Source of the DNA: Climacteris rufus
Lineage: Eukaryota > Chordata > Aves > Passeriformes > Climacteridae
Direction: 5' to 3'
Assembly: GCA_013398175.1 (NCBI GenBank)
Contig: VZRZ01006595.1
Location: 1,124,381 to 1,188,380 of the forward strand
Length of the DNA: 64,000 nt
The notes beneath the pieces are model-generated. The model saw only the letters and a list, made by a program, of their open reading frames with translations. It did not search any database and was not told the origin of the DNA. The position numbers were made by a program, and so were the translations under genes. This document shows positions 37,336 through 50,700 of the stretch, one piece after another. Every line of letters starts with the position of its first letter. The stretch's first letter is position 1.

Positions 37336-37910
37336 ACAATATTAGACTGATTTAGTTTTAGATTACTCCAAACATAGTACACAGTAAATAAATATATAAA
37401 TACAGACAAATTAAGAAATCCTTGACGGTACAAAAATCACCACTCCAAAACCAGAGGATTTCCTACTGCCCACAAATAAAGACATCTCTTTCCCTCATTC
37501 CCACTAACTATATCATACAAGTATTCAAACCAACATAAGACATTTTCACTGGTGTTTCACATTTCACAGTATGACTACACACCATAGCAGGCTAGCTAAT
37601 ATAGGCTTTTGCAAAAGCCTATTTTACTATCTTTGAAGCCTCTTAGAACACAAACTGAGACACCAGGACACCGTAATGGTGGATTAGCATGAAAGATGAC
37701 AGTGATGACAGGGCTTGTTCAGCATTTGTGCTGCTTCAAAATGTCAATGCACTGAAGGCAACTGTGTCACTTGATGTTTCATGCAGCCTGTTGGGGTCCA
37801 ATAACTTCCTACAAGACAAGTTTGTGGAGCACACAGGTGATTGAACCAAAAAGAGATGATTTTTAAAATGGATCTCCACCTCCTCTTGACTGTATTCCAG
37901 GGAAGTTTAG

Positions 37911-37940
37911 ACAAACAAACACAAAAAACAAACAAACAAA
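37911..37940 (+). repeat. (AAAC)n simple repeat
   Basis: 'acaaacaaacacaaaaaaca' followed by 'aacaaacaaa' is an imperfect AAAC microsatellite. Confidence 0.85.
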
Positions 37941-40900
37941 CCTGGTTTTGAATTGTAGAGTCACCACATGGCTGAAGTTGACATTGACAGCTAAAGTTAA
38001 AAAACTATATTCAAAGGTTTCTATTAGACAGAGCTGCTCCAATCTACAAAGTTGAAACAGGACAACACTCTATTAGTCTTAGGTGTTACACCAGGCATCA
38101 ATATGCCCCTATATTCTAAAACAGGTTCAAAAGTTTTAATCTGGATTACAAAGTAAGAGTCCCAATAGCCACTCCAAGTATGTTATCAAGACACAGATAA
38201 ATGAAGTGTTCAGTTTTTTATTTGTTTTACAGGATCTGGAACACCAATGCCTCAAAAGGTGTTCATTAAGTTTTTCTGATTCTTCAGGGCCAGAGAGCTT
38301 CTGTTTATTTTCTGTTTATTTATTACTTCTGTTTATTTACTTCTTTTTAAACACAGAAAACAAGGCATGTTTTCCAAATCAATTGGTTCTGTAATAACCA
38401 GAACATCACCAACAGATTTGAAGAAATTGCCTAGTATTAAAACAGTGCAATTCAGTACTTGGTTTTCAAAAGATGGTGGGCAGAATTGTTCTTGGATTGA
38501 TGCATTTTTTCTTTATTAAACACTAATTAGTGAGAAAAAATTTTGTAGCTCTGTTACAGATTTGCCATCATCTACCAACACCTACACATCTTGGAGGACC
38601 ATATAAAAAAAGGAGTCGGATATTAAACGAACATCTAATAACTATGTGCAGTATCATTGCATCTACAAACAGTTTAATTTTTGTGTATTTTCCCCCTTAA
38701 GGAGTCTCATTGCATCAGTACCCACCTGATAGAGAAAGAACAGATAGCATAACACACACAATTTAGAGCTGGGGAGAGTCAGTATGTTATTCTATTCCTA
38801 ATCTCAATTTTAAACTTAGGTTGCCAGTCTACTAAGAAGAAGCACTTTACTGAAACGAAAGTAGTTTTATGAAAAAAATACCCACTTGAAGACAAACAAC
38901 TAAGGCATAAAAATAAAGAGGCAAAACAAATTGTGTAAAAAATTTCTAGTGAGCTAGATGCCAAGTGGTCATGGCTGATATACTGCACTTAGGTTTTGAA
39001 TTATTTGGATGACATTTGAGATGAAAAAGGTGGTATTTTATACAGTAAGATTCTTGTCTAAACAGATAGCTTTCAAGGCTGTTTAATTATTTCATAACCA
39101 CAATAGTTTGACTTTTTAGGTTAAGCAAATAATGCTCTGAGCTTAGAGATGTTGAGAACAAACTGTTTCAATTCCATAAATTCTTTATCAGCATGAGAAG
39201 TTTCTAAATGCACAAAAACATGATACTGCCTGAACCTGTCATTATGGGCAAGAAAAAACACTGGAAGAGATTGAAGTTTTGGTTCTAGATTCTCTAATAA
39301 TTCCTATCCAGTCCTTATTTATATGGCCAGCAGATACATATCCGAGGATTTTAAGTTATGTTTGCCACATATGCAATTACAAACATAAACAGCTAACAAA
39401 TCAAGATTCAGGGTTTAGCTGGCAACAATAACAATCTGTAAAACAAAAAGGCCCTTTTCTTCCCACAGTACAGTTTTTAGTATTCACATTTAAGATTCAA
39501 TTTAGCTAACCCAGTTGACTGGAAATCATTCACAGGCAGTACAGGTGTCCTATCCCTTAAATAAACAAAATTCCATGCTCTTCACTAGGGGTGCTTCTCA
39601 AATCCTCTTTATTGAAGTTCTTATGTTTCCATGCTGAAGCACTGAAGAGCTGAAATTAAATTCAAGTCCTCCATGGCAACAGTATAATTTGAGCCTGTGT
39701 CTGTCAAATTTTATGTGAACCTTCTTACAATTAAGCATTTTATATGAGACCCATGACGGATGTTGGACTGTAAGTTAACAGGCACATTCAGACAAGGAAA
39801 AAAAAAATCCATGTCTTCAAATCCTGTCAAGTTTTAGTCTTGGCACTAGTGAACGCTTTAGCATTTGAGGTGAGTCAGATCAGGACCAGAAGCACAACAT
39901 AAGGCAGCGAGGGAACATAAGCATCACAAATTCAAGTGCTCAGAGACTTCTGCCATACGCAGAGTTTGAGGCAGTTGAGCAGAATTTGATGGTCTAAATT
40001 TGAGTTACAGGCAAAGATACTAAACCCCCATAACAAATATCTTAGCGTTTCAAACAGAACTGAGGAGTTTTTCTGCACTGCAAAGAACCAAAGAGAGTGA
40101 ATGGCAGTATTTCAAAGGTCTGGTATGAAAACAAGCACATTACACCTTATACAGTGCTCACTAATTTGGTCAGAGAGGATATTTTTGTCAGAAGATAAAA
40201 CTGTAAAAGGAAAAAATAAACCTTAAACTTAACTGACATCTGGCCCAAGTGTTAGCCATTACATTCAATATCTCAGGACAGGTTTTGTATCAGCAGTGTA
40301 TCAAATCAGGAAGTTACAGATTTCTCCTGATAAAAATGAATAAATCAAACAGCAAAGTTCTGCTACAAATCCAGTGCAAGCCTTTTAGATCAATTGGCTT
40401 TGATGTCATTTAAGCAGTAGAAAAAGTGACACGTAAACCCTAAGAAACATAGTGAGATGTTTCGTGTTCCATCCAATTTCCTTAATATAGTGCTTGAAGC
40501 CCCAACTGAAACAAGAAAAACTTCATCATGCTCAGCATATTTTTCCATATCACCTTACATTTTGGGAGGACAGGGAGTTAATAATTTAAGTACCAAGTGT
40601 CATAGAACAGTTAAGTGCTTAAACTGGGCACTGAGTGTCTGGTAAAGATTTATTTAACTGAAGCCAGGACTGGGATTATGCTCATCCTATCCCTTCACTA
40701 TCAACCAGAACTTCCACAGACAATGTCACCTGCACTAGCTGAAAAAACATTTGAAAGATCTCAGCAGCAGCAATCCCAAAATTCTCCAGATCCTGCACTA
40801 TATTACATGGCTCAGACAACTAGCTTGAAAACTGAAAGAAGAACGAATATGTTCATTGTATTTACATAATTAGTGACCTTATTAACTTGGCCCTTCAGAC

Positions 40901-43900
40901 ATTAAATCCTTATCTTTACTCTTCTTCCCAAATTCATTGCATAAACTACTTAGCATAATTATATCTTAGCATAGTTGTAAAGTACTAAAAACACTGTAGT
41001 TCAAGTCCTGCTCACTCACAGATTAAGGGTTTCTCTTCCAGAGCAAAAAAAATCTGATGGTAAAAATCTACCCTTGACTGACACCTGGCAAGTGAGATAC
41101 CTGACTTTGAATCACAGCTCAGATATACAGCCATTCATTATTAAACAAAACCTTAACACCACATGAATTGCAGAAGAACATTTCCTCCCCCATGGTTTTA
41201 ATTATAATACTACTATATTAATTATATATATAAATACATATCACAGATGCTGAATTCTCTATATCCTATACAGGATTCCATTATATATAGAAGCCGTCAA
41301 AAACAATAAATAAAAAAAGGACTGACAGAGCTCCTACTGGCATATTAACAATGTAACAATCAGCAAGTAACAATTCAAGAGGTACAGAAAAGAGAATGTC
41401 AAAAGTACTTTGTGATCAGTAAACCCGACTATACACACGAACCTGCCTCAGTTTCACATTGCATAATGTCTTGAATTTTACAGCTACAAATAACTGCAAA
41501 AATAAAAGGAATATTTAAAAAACAAAGGACACTACACTGGCTCACACTATCAGTCACAACTACAAAATTTGGACACAGTTTAGAGGGTCTTGCAAATATA
41601 ACTGTGTTGAAAAGCCTCAAACCAAATAAGGTTAACATTAAATTTAAAGCTGGTTTGTATTTCAAGGGCACATGACAAACTGAATATAACAGGAGAATTC
41701 TGATCAATATAGTGATGTCAAGAAATGTATAAAAACCACAAAATTTTTGCAGTTGTGTCTTTCATATTAAAACATGTACTATCAAAGACCATTAAAACAA
41801 TTAAGATTAAAGGGGTTTTTTTGCTTTATTTACACAACTGTGCAAGTCAGACCAGCTGCAGAGACTAATTGCCATAGAAGCTCATTAGTACAGCTGGAAA
41901 TAAAACCAAAAGATATTAAAAGTCATATGACTGAAATGACTACAGGTCAAATTTCACAGCAGAAAATCTTATTTTTTCAGTCTCACACAATAACAAACCA
42001 GGCCATTCCAAGTAGTTAAGACTACAAACATTTGTAACAGCTGAAATGCCACACACCTACTCTGCACAACCACTGTGTGTAGCACTTCCAGTTAGCATAA
42101 AGAAAGTATTCATAGACTTCAAAAACATAAACAGAAGTGCTTAAATTTAGAAACAACAATGGCAGTGTCAGAAAATACTCTGAAACCAATAACCTGGATT
42201 CATCCCTGCACCTGAATCCCATCTTCCTAATAAAACAGTTTTGCTCACAGAACTTTTACTGATTAATGCTGGTAACACCAAAACCCATCATGCAATGTAG
42301 AAATGGCAGGTACAGCTGCTTTAAAGTTTGTATTTTAGATCAGGGTGGTGCTTTTTGGGTACCACTCCCAGGAATCCCTGCACACAGGGCCCAGGGAACC
42401 ACAAAATATGTTCCTCCGAATTAACTGAAAATTGTGCTCCAAGGTTGTCCCTAACACATTGAAAGGAGCAAACAGGCATTCAGCCACCGGGTCACTCTGA
42501 AGTTTGTTAAAGATTTTGAGAGATTAGATCACTAAGCCTGTGTACTTCAATGTCACCAGGTCTGTCTGCTCAGCTCCCCAGCTCTCCACCTATCCAGCCA
42601 CACCACCTGGAAATGGTGCCATGCCCCAGTTAATGATGGGTCTGGATAGCATCCTATTTATACCTGAACATATTATGGTACAAATCTGCATTATTGAAAA
42701 GGCCACAATCATGCATTTTCATCCATATTAGTAAAATTTGTTTTATTTCTGCTTCACTCACTAAGAACACAAAAGCTTGATTGGTATTATTTGTTCACTG
42801 GATTACAATATAATCAGATGATATGACTGTTATGTTTCGTATTATAAATCCTAAACATACAAATTATCAGAACTTTCAGATGAACTTTATGTTTGCAATA
42901 TGCTAAGAAGAATGCAACTTAATAGTAATAGCACCAAATTGAATAGTACCAAAATCAGCAGATATAGCACTTCAGCTACAAAAATGCACAAACATTAAGA
43001 AAAAGAGAAAATTAATTGAAAGATAAAATTTGAAATAGAACTTCAGTAATTGTTGTTTTTTCATATTTAAATAAATTACCTTACCTGAAAATAACTTTGT
43101 GCTGATATACAAGCTCCTGTTTAATCTCCAAGATATATATGCTAGTTTAATAGATGTATAAAGCATAAGTAAAAATTTGAAAGTGTACTATAAATGCATA
43201 TTTATAAACACAGCAGGCAGTTTATGCCACTGCAAGCTGCATTCATCTGCTGACTCAAATGTTTTGCTTGCTGAGTAGAATATAACTGTGTTGCACAGGT
43301 TGCACTGTCAGTGTGACATTACAACTTGAGCTAAGAAAGCCTTTTCCAATCAAAGAACCCAAAAATGCCATTTATACCTGATGCTGAGAATGGAGCAGCT
43401 CAGCCACGTGTAAATAAGAAGCCTGAATAAGATAGGAGATGAAGCAAAAAAAATCTGCTTATACCACATTAACAGCATTTGATTCCTCAGGTGTTTAAAA
43501 AAGGTGTAGAGAAGTGAAAACCTTTTATCTAGAAATCCAGCTACTGACAACAAAGGATTAAGAGCTGCTCCATTTTCTTCGACATATCACCAATGTGCAA
43601 GAATATACCACTGAAGAATGGCCTCGTTAGCCTGACCAGATAGTCATGTTTTCAAATTTCTGTATTTTTTTCCTCAGAACAAGCCTATTAAATGTGAAAC
43701 AATAGCAAACACACTGCATTGATGCATCTGGAACCTAATTCTATGTTCTCTAGGAAAAAAAAAAAAACCACCATATGCCATTAATTTTTATGTTTGAACT
43801 GGGAGACCAAGAGCTGATTTTGCAGCACATATCTGTTAAAATAACTTCCAAAACACTGACCTAGGATTTGACTTCCTCATGCTGACTTAAGCTTTCATAT

Positions 43901-46032
43901 AAAATGCAGGACTGCAATTAAAATCCTGTTATTCACAGGCCATTAAAGTTTAACACAAAACATTCAATCGGTTATCAATTCTGGAACCACTAGGACTACA
44001 GAAATCTCACTAGGTTTGAGAATTTTGCTTGGGATTTCTGACATAAAAGAGCTGTAATGCAACAGTGATTCATGAACTTCTGTTTTTAAATGTCTCCTTC
44101 AAGTCTAGCTGCTCATAAAATGTTCCAGAGACTTCACATCTGTTGCCCTGCTTCTTGCAGTTGTGAATGTTTTTACTTTCCTTGTAGCTACTTCTCACGG
44201 TCCTTTCTGTAAACATAGCTATGTTATTGTAACTGTATCTTATCTCTCATATTCCTTTGTCATGGACACAGAACTTTGATAGACATTTCCTTTGACCACT
44301 GTAATTGAGGGAGGAAGAACTGATTTCCTCCAATGAATAGTCATTTCCAAATGTATATAAAAAATAAAGAAGGTGGGTCTCCCCCCCCTTCCTTCCTTCT
44401 CTCTGATCCTGGAAACAGGTGTCTCTGGCTCGTCCTTTTGTGTCGATACTGTGACACACATCCTTCAGTTTTCACACAATACCTTTTGGTTTCAGATATC
44501 TTGGGGTCTTCCCCCCAGTTCTGCATTCCTTTTCTTTCTTCTTGATATAATATACTGAAGAACATTAGCAGCAGACTCTCCTAAATTTCACTGAAACAAG
44601 TCTTTTTAATTAGCATCTACTACTGATCTAATGTTGATAATTAGTCAACAAGGAAAGAAAGCCAAAATAACCTAAAGAACTGTATCCATGTCAGTTGGGT
44701 GATGCAAATTGGAGGAGCTCTCACTTGCTTTTCTGTGTGCTACACCCCTCCTCCCTGCCCAGCTCCAGTATTTAGATTCTAAGTGCTTTCAAGGTATAGA
44801 CAACAAAATGCTCTAGTTTCACAGTGCTACCAAAAACAAGTTTCTTCTTTGTAGTCTAAGACACTATAATGTGTTTTCTATCCTATTACACCAAGAGAAT
44901 GCGACTGCACAAGTTCCATGCTGCTCACATACATTTCCACACATCCGTATCAGGAAAGAGAGGAAGAGGTTAACAAAGACAACCAAACACACAAAAAGAC
45001 TTTTTTGAGATGAAGAACTGAATAGATTAGAACTGTTCAGCTCAACCAGTGCTGACCATAGCAGGATATTACACAAGACCATAGAGTCACACTCAAAAGG
45101 GGAAAATGATCAAGCAGCCATCACTGCTCACAATTTTTCCCCAATACAAACACATGGAGGCCTTAATTGAAGCAAAAGCAAGACATACAGCAAGAGCTAA
45201 TTCTTCACATAGTCCACAGCTGAGGTGTGGGTGCTGCTTATTTTAAAGATGGATTAGATAATTACATGGAACAAATGTTCAGCAATCAAAACCAGATATC
45301 ACTTGTCACTCAGGAAGCTATAAGCCACAAACACTTAGAGTACTCTGATCAGTCTTTCAGTCTTACTACATGCTTACCTGTACCAATGCTTTTTCTGGAA
45401 TTGTGCAGAAATAGGTGCCAGGCAGAAGAGACTCATAGACCATGTGGATTGATTCTTATGTTAGTTATTCCACCTTAATTAACCCAAAGCCACGCCCAGC
45501 ACCGTTTATAAAACACCTGATTTCTTTGGCCAGATGACACCCTCCTTGAAAACCATTCCTGTCCTCACACCTGATAAAGATAATATACCTCCAAGTTCAA
45601 TCACTATGAAAGCAAGTATTTACTACAGTTTCATGTCCCCAGCTGAAATATATCTACTCCTGAGCTGCTGTGAAGCATCTTCTCAGGCACTGGGAATGAA
45701 CCTTAAGAAAAAAAGAGAATAAAGAATAATTTCCTTGGTGTTTTGTCTTAGTTTTCACTTAAGTTTCATCATCAGGTAGTACTGCAAGTTCCCACACATT
45801 GTGTTATACCTTGAGGAAAGGAATGGGAAGTGCAAACACATCTATTCCAAGGCTTTGTTGATAGCACTACAATATATAGCCAAGGATTTTATGACTATTG
45901 TGGAAACCAAATGAGCCAGCTAGGGAAACTTCTGAATCAAACTAGTTACTATGGAAGATTTGCCTCAAATTTTACCATACTATCCCCAATAACTGTGTTT
46001 AACTTCTGAAATCTGAAGGCAAATTTAAGGAT

Positions 46033-46138
46033 TGTGTTTTGTTGTTTGGGGTTTTGGCTGTGTGCATATCTCTTTTGGGGTATGTTTGTTTTTGGTTTTT
46101 GTTTGTTTGTTTTGCTTTGTGGTTTGTTTTATTTTTTC
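46033..46138 (+). repeat. (GTTT)n-like T/G-rich low-complexity tract
   Basis: About 105 bp made almost only of T and G, with GTTT units most regular at 46099-46112. It may be a decayed microsatellite. Confidence 0.75.
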
Positions 46139-47220
46139 AGAATAACATAGATCTCCAAAGGCATTTCTATCACTAAAAGTTCAGGCCTTTCAACAAAGAC
46201 ATTTTAGGTTACCTCAAAAAATAAAATGCTGCTATTTCAAATAATTATGTAATTCATAAGCTATTGCCAATTTACAAAATAAATTCTCCAGGAGGAGGGA
46301 GAAATAATGTTTTAAAGTTTTAGATTTTAATGCCAGAATATCTTAACCCTCTTGTAGATTAAGCATATCAGTGGTCTTGATTAAGGCAGCATCTTTTAAA
46401 CCAAAACCAGATTAACCTACATGCTGAATGAGGCCCTTATAAATTCAAACCTGTGCAGCATTCCCCAATATATGCAACATATGAAGACCCAGTCATACCA
46501 CACTTTATGCCCCTGACACATTATTTATTGCAGATGAAACAGATACCAAGATAAGTTTTGTTCTCCAGGAGAAGAATAGAAATTTGAACACATCAAATCA
46601 GAGCTTCACTATCAGAGATGATTTTGGTTTTGTAGAACTGGCATAAAGAACAAAAACTTAAGTTTCTGTTTCTGTCAAAACACATTAATATTGAGACAGA
46701 GCTCCAAAAGACTTGGAAAATTGACACTTTGTAAAAGCAGCTATAGTTTCACAGAAGGGTAGAATAAAAGAACAATAGGACTGTGACAAACAAATTTACC
46801 TCTACAGTGCTAGTTTAAAATCCACTGAATGGAAAACAAAGGCCAGGTCTCACTTTCCCATTCACATTCCACAGAGGCAAGTATATCCAAACCCAGAACT
46901 CACCACCTTGCTTTAAAGCCATCTTTGGCTACTTAAAATTGTTTACCTTGAATAAAATAGCATCAACCTCAGCAGCCACAACAAGTAAAGTTAAGGCCTA
47001 ATCAATGTTAGTTAATTGTGTGTAGGATTTTCTTCAAACTGTCTCCTTTCAGGGTGTGCATTTGCAGTCCCAACTTACGAAAAGCCACCACATTACTGTC
47101 TTATAGAGCCTACTCCGTGTTCTCTACGTGCTGAAATCCCCTCACCCTTGAGGTAGCCAAGTAAAGGAAGAGCAGCAGCCTGCACAAATTTGACAAAATT
47201 TAGTTTCAGCAGCAAGTGAG
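46139..47220. other. AT-rich non-coding stretch, nothing recognised
   Basis: Unique AT-rich sequence. No gene, repeat or regulatory site is supported. Confidence 0.5.
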
Positions 47221-47700
47221 GTCTTTAAATAACCAATCCAAAGCCAGAGGGGGCATCAAATTCCCCTAGTCCACACCTTGAAGGTTGCAGCCCATCTTCA
47301 GGGGAAGGAGAGGTAGGGAAGAACAGGTGAGGGTGGCCTGAGATAAATTCAGACCCCACCCTCAGTCTCCACCTGCAAAACTAATCAGCCTCCTGCATCC
47401 TTGGGCAGCCACCTCTCCTGTTGCCTTGTCAGGTGGGGTCAACCACGTGGGCAAGGCAGTTGTGTCTGAGGCACACCTTCACCAATTCATCTACCTTGCA
47501 CTGCTGGCCCTGAGCTTGATAAACTATTCCAGGAGGAGTTAATGTCAAGGAAAAGTACATTCTGCTGTCAGACCCTCTCTGGATTGAGCACGTTCCTCAC
47601 TGCGCGGAGCCAGGGTCTGTCCGCTCAGGGACCCCCTGCCTAAGGCCAGCAGCTTACCAGGGAAATCATTGCTAAGAATGGTGCAATGCCTACACAAATT
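47221..47700. other. GC-richer block of unknown nature
   Basis: The base composition rises to about half G+C over ~480 bp, with a small CpG cluster near 47590-47625 ('cactgcgcggagccag', 'tccgctc'). No long open frame is present on either strand and no repeat family is recognised. It could be an enhancer, a non-coding exon or an old degraded element. Confidence 0.4.
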
Positions 47701-50700
47701 CCCTATTACTCATTCCCTGAGCCAATTCCCTACTCACAGCTGGGATTTGAGGATTTTGACACACGCACTATCAATTTCATTTAGCACTGTTCAAGTTGTG
47801 TGTTATTTGATCAAAATGTATCACAAAGCTTTAGAACCATGGTAACGATGCTATTATTTTCCTTAAGCAAAACTGCAATATTGAAAAAATACGTTGGTTA
47901 AAGATTCAGCACAAAGAGCTGCTCTTTTTGGGGTAAGATGGCAGTCACAGATAAAGACAATGTCCTGCACATGCTTTGCTTTCCATGTGTTTTGTGTGCT
48001 GCTCCCTGATACTGCCAGGGCTGGAATTAGACACGTAACAAATTAATCCAGTATAATTCTCCTCAAGATTACTTTTGGGCAAGCAGGTTATCATAAGAAG
48101 AAGCTGGAATTCAGAATGGTCTGATATTACATCTGTGTTGACACTTCAGAGATCTGAGCCATCCATTGTAGTCACACTATTTATCACACAAATAAGGGGA
48201 AGTTTACCTTCCCCCAGCTGTATCTCAGGCTTGTGAATCAAAAAGAAATCAAAAGTAACATGCACATTTGTGGGGGTTGCAATCACATTTGTTAAGGAAA
48301 AAGATACAAATGGTAAAAAAAAGGATAAGTGCTGCCAAGACCAGGTATGTATGCAGTTTTTAGTCGGAGGTATTACTGCCTCACTTAAAAATATATAATA
48401 TCCAGTGACAGTAACACATCTTATTTCATCATAACAAAGTGACGACAATACAGCCTGAAAACAGTTAGAGACCTGAATTCGGAAAGCACTATTTAAAGGA
48501 CAGAGATATTCTGGCAAAAATCAGAATAATGTACCATGTTAATGTACTAAGACATTGTCAACAACAGGACATTAAAGTATTCCTGTCTCAGGACTGAAAA
48601 CCCAGTATTAATTTCAACTACAACAAAAAAAAATCTATAACATTCATAAAATATTTTAACATTTAAATTAGATTTAAGAAATTTATTATAAGGTTAATTG
48701 TAGGAAAAAGTAACTTTTATATCTGAGCTACAGTAAGGTTTAGATTTTCTACACTGAAAAAAGTTTAACAAGGTAGGTTAGGCTAGGTAGGTTCTTAGTC
48801 ATTTTCAACAGAGAGAAATTCAGCAGAATGCTGCACTTTTGATGCCATTTCCCTGTATGACTAGAACAAGACATAAAGTTAATATAGTCAGTGGACCAGA
48901 TATGACAAGATTCGGCTATTTTGCTACTGTAGGAAAGGTACAGTACCCATCTCTACCTAATCACTTCACAAAATGGTGCAGTAATTAAAATTTCTGTCAC
49001 TGAAATTATCTTTATCTCTATTAATTTTACCCAGTACTATATGTAAATAATATTGTCTTATTTCATACATGAGAAAATGAGGCATGGGGGAAAAGATTCC
49101 ACTAAATCCAAATATCTAGCAAAGAAGTACAACACAAATATGTTTAAGGAGATGGTATCCACATCTGGATTGTCCAAACCTGGGTTTATATTTTATTGCA
49201 GATTAGAATACTAATACTTACAGTATAAGTGTTCTGACACTGTAAGCATAAGATATATACCCCACCACCCCCTCCCCATCAAAACAACTCTTGCATATGG
49301 AAACAAATTAAAGTATGAAAATACTTTCTTGAGAGAGAGGCTTTGTAATCTTAGCTGCAATGCACAGTACAAAGCATAACATCTTGCAGAATGTAAGGGT
49401 ATTTGTTGCACAGCAATTTCAGCTCAGTTGCCAGCTTGATTATCACCACACAGTGCTGGCAAGTGCAGCTTTTTCTGTATGAGAATATCTCACAGCAGAT
49501 TTCATTGTTGCTAGGGAGCTGCACAGCTCCAGGGCACTGAAGGAAGCACAAATGCTGCAAATTGGTGGTACCCAATCAACAGTCAATCTGTTTAAGGTTC
49601 ATTACTTCTCATTACCTTTTAACTATTATTTACTTTCTATTAGTTCAGACAGGATGATTGTAAAAAGGATGGCTGAAAAGGGCCAATTCAATAGACACTT
49701 TCTCAAGCCAATCCTAATTATTTTTTGTATAATTACACAATCCATCAAAAGATAAATACAATCTCCAGTCCAAACTGGCATTGTGTCTAACTTTGCACTG
49801 GCTACTTGTGGACATATTTGAAATGTGATGATGGGAAGGAAGGAGGTTGCACTCTTTCATATACAGCCTTCAGAATTATTTCACTGTTCAGGATATGCAA
49901 CCTATAAAGCCAAGGACTACAAACTTGAGTCTTTTATAGGAGATTCCTAATGAAAATTCAGGCCAGGATTTTTACTGTAACATTTTGATAACTGTTTAAA
50001 TTATTGAGAGAAGTACTTTTCCACATCTGTACAGCCCAAAAGAGATTAGCACAGTGTTTCTTGAAGGATGAAGACTTCATGATTCTGATTTTCAGTGGTG
50101 AGCTCTGCCATATCAAATAGAACTGTATAAGGTTACAAATGGTTGCCTGAACTTCATGCCCAAATTCACAACTCCTAGATGTCTTCACAGCCTGTATAAT
50201 TCATTCATGCTCTTTTTTTGGTTTGGTTGGAATGACTGTACCATTGTGGCAGCCTACTACGTGTGGTGATACAAGCACTCTGGCGTTGTAAGCTGGATTT
50301 CAGAGTTAGTCAAGTTTATCCTTTCATAGAGACTGAAAAGAGGGACTGGGAAAGGAATGGGGATCAATTATGTTCCTATAATACATCCTTGAGAAGACTG
50401 GATGGAAGATACAGTTCCAGACACTGATCGTTCACATTAAACCTACCTCACTGTGGTAAACATCAACCACTGTTAGTCAGTGAAGTTTCAGGGAAGTGAG
50501 ATACTCCTTGCCCAAAACACCTCTTAATCTTTGTGTGGAAGGGAAAAAAAACAACCCAACCCAGGTTTAAAACTCAGGCTGCTTATGTGTCTTATTTACA
50601 GGCAACTTTGATGTCTTTTCTTCATTTGTTTGAACCTGCTTAAATGGCTGATGAAACTCATTTGTCCTGACACCAGTGGGATCTGGGATATGAGATGCCC

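Larger units (their letters stand above)
36621..46032. other. AT-rich non-coding stretch, no gene recognised
   Basis: Mostly unique AT-rich sequence. It contains a possible CR1 relic (37274-37335), an (AAAC)n patch (37911-37940) and a TCTGTTTATTT-like imperfect repeat near 38297-38345. It also has a pyrimidine-rich patch near 44380-44410 and a slightly GC-richer patch near 42340-42640 with no recognisable content. Confidence 0.5.

Noticed and set aside
47238..47252. Possible CTCF site in 'gccagagggggcatc'
   Set aside because: The core AGGGGGC fits, but the five bases before it do not match the CTCF pattern.
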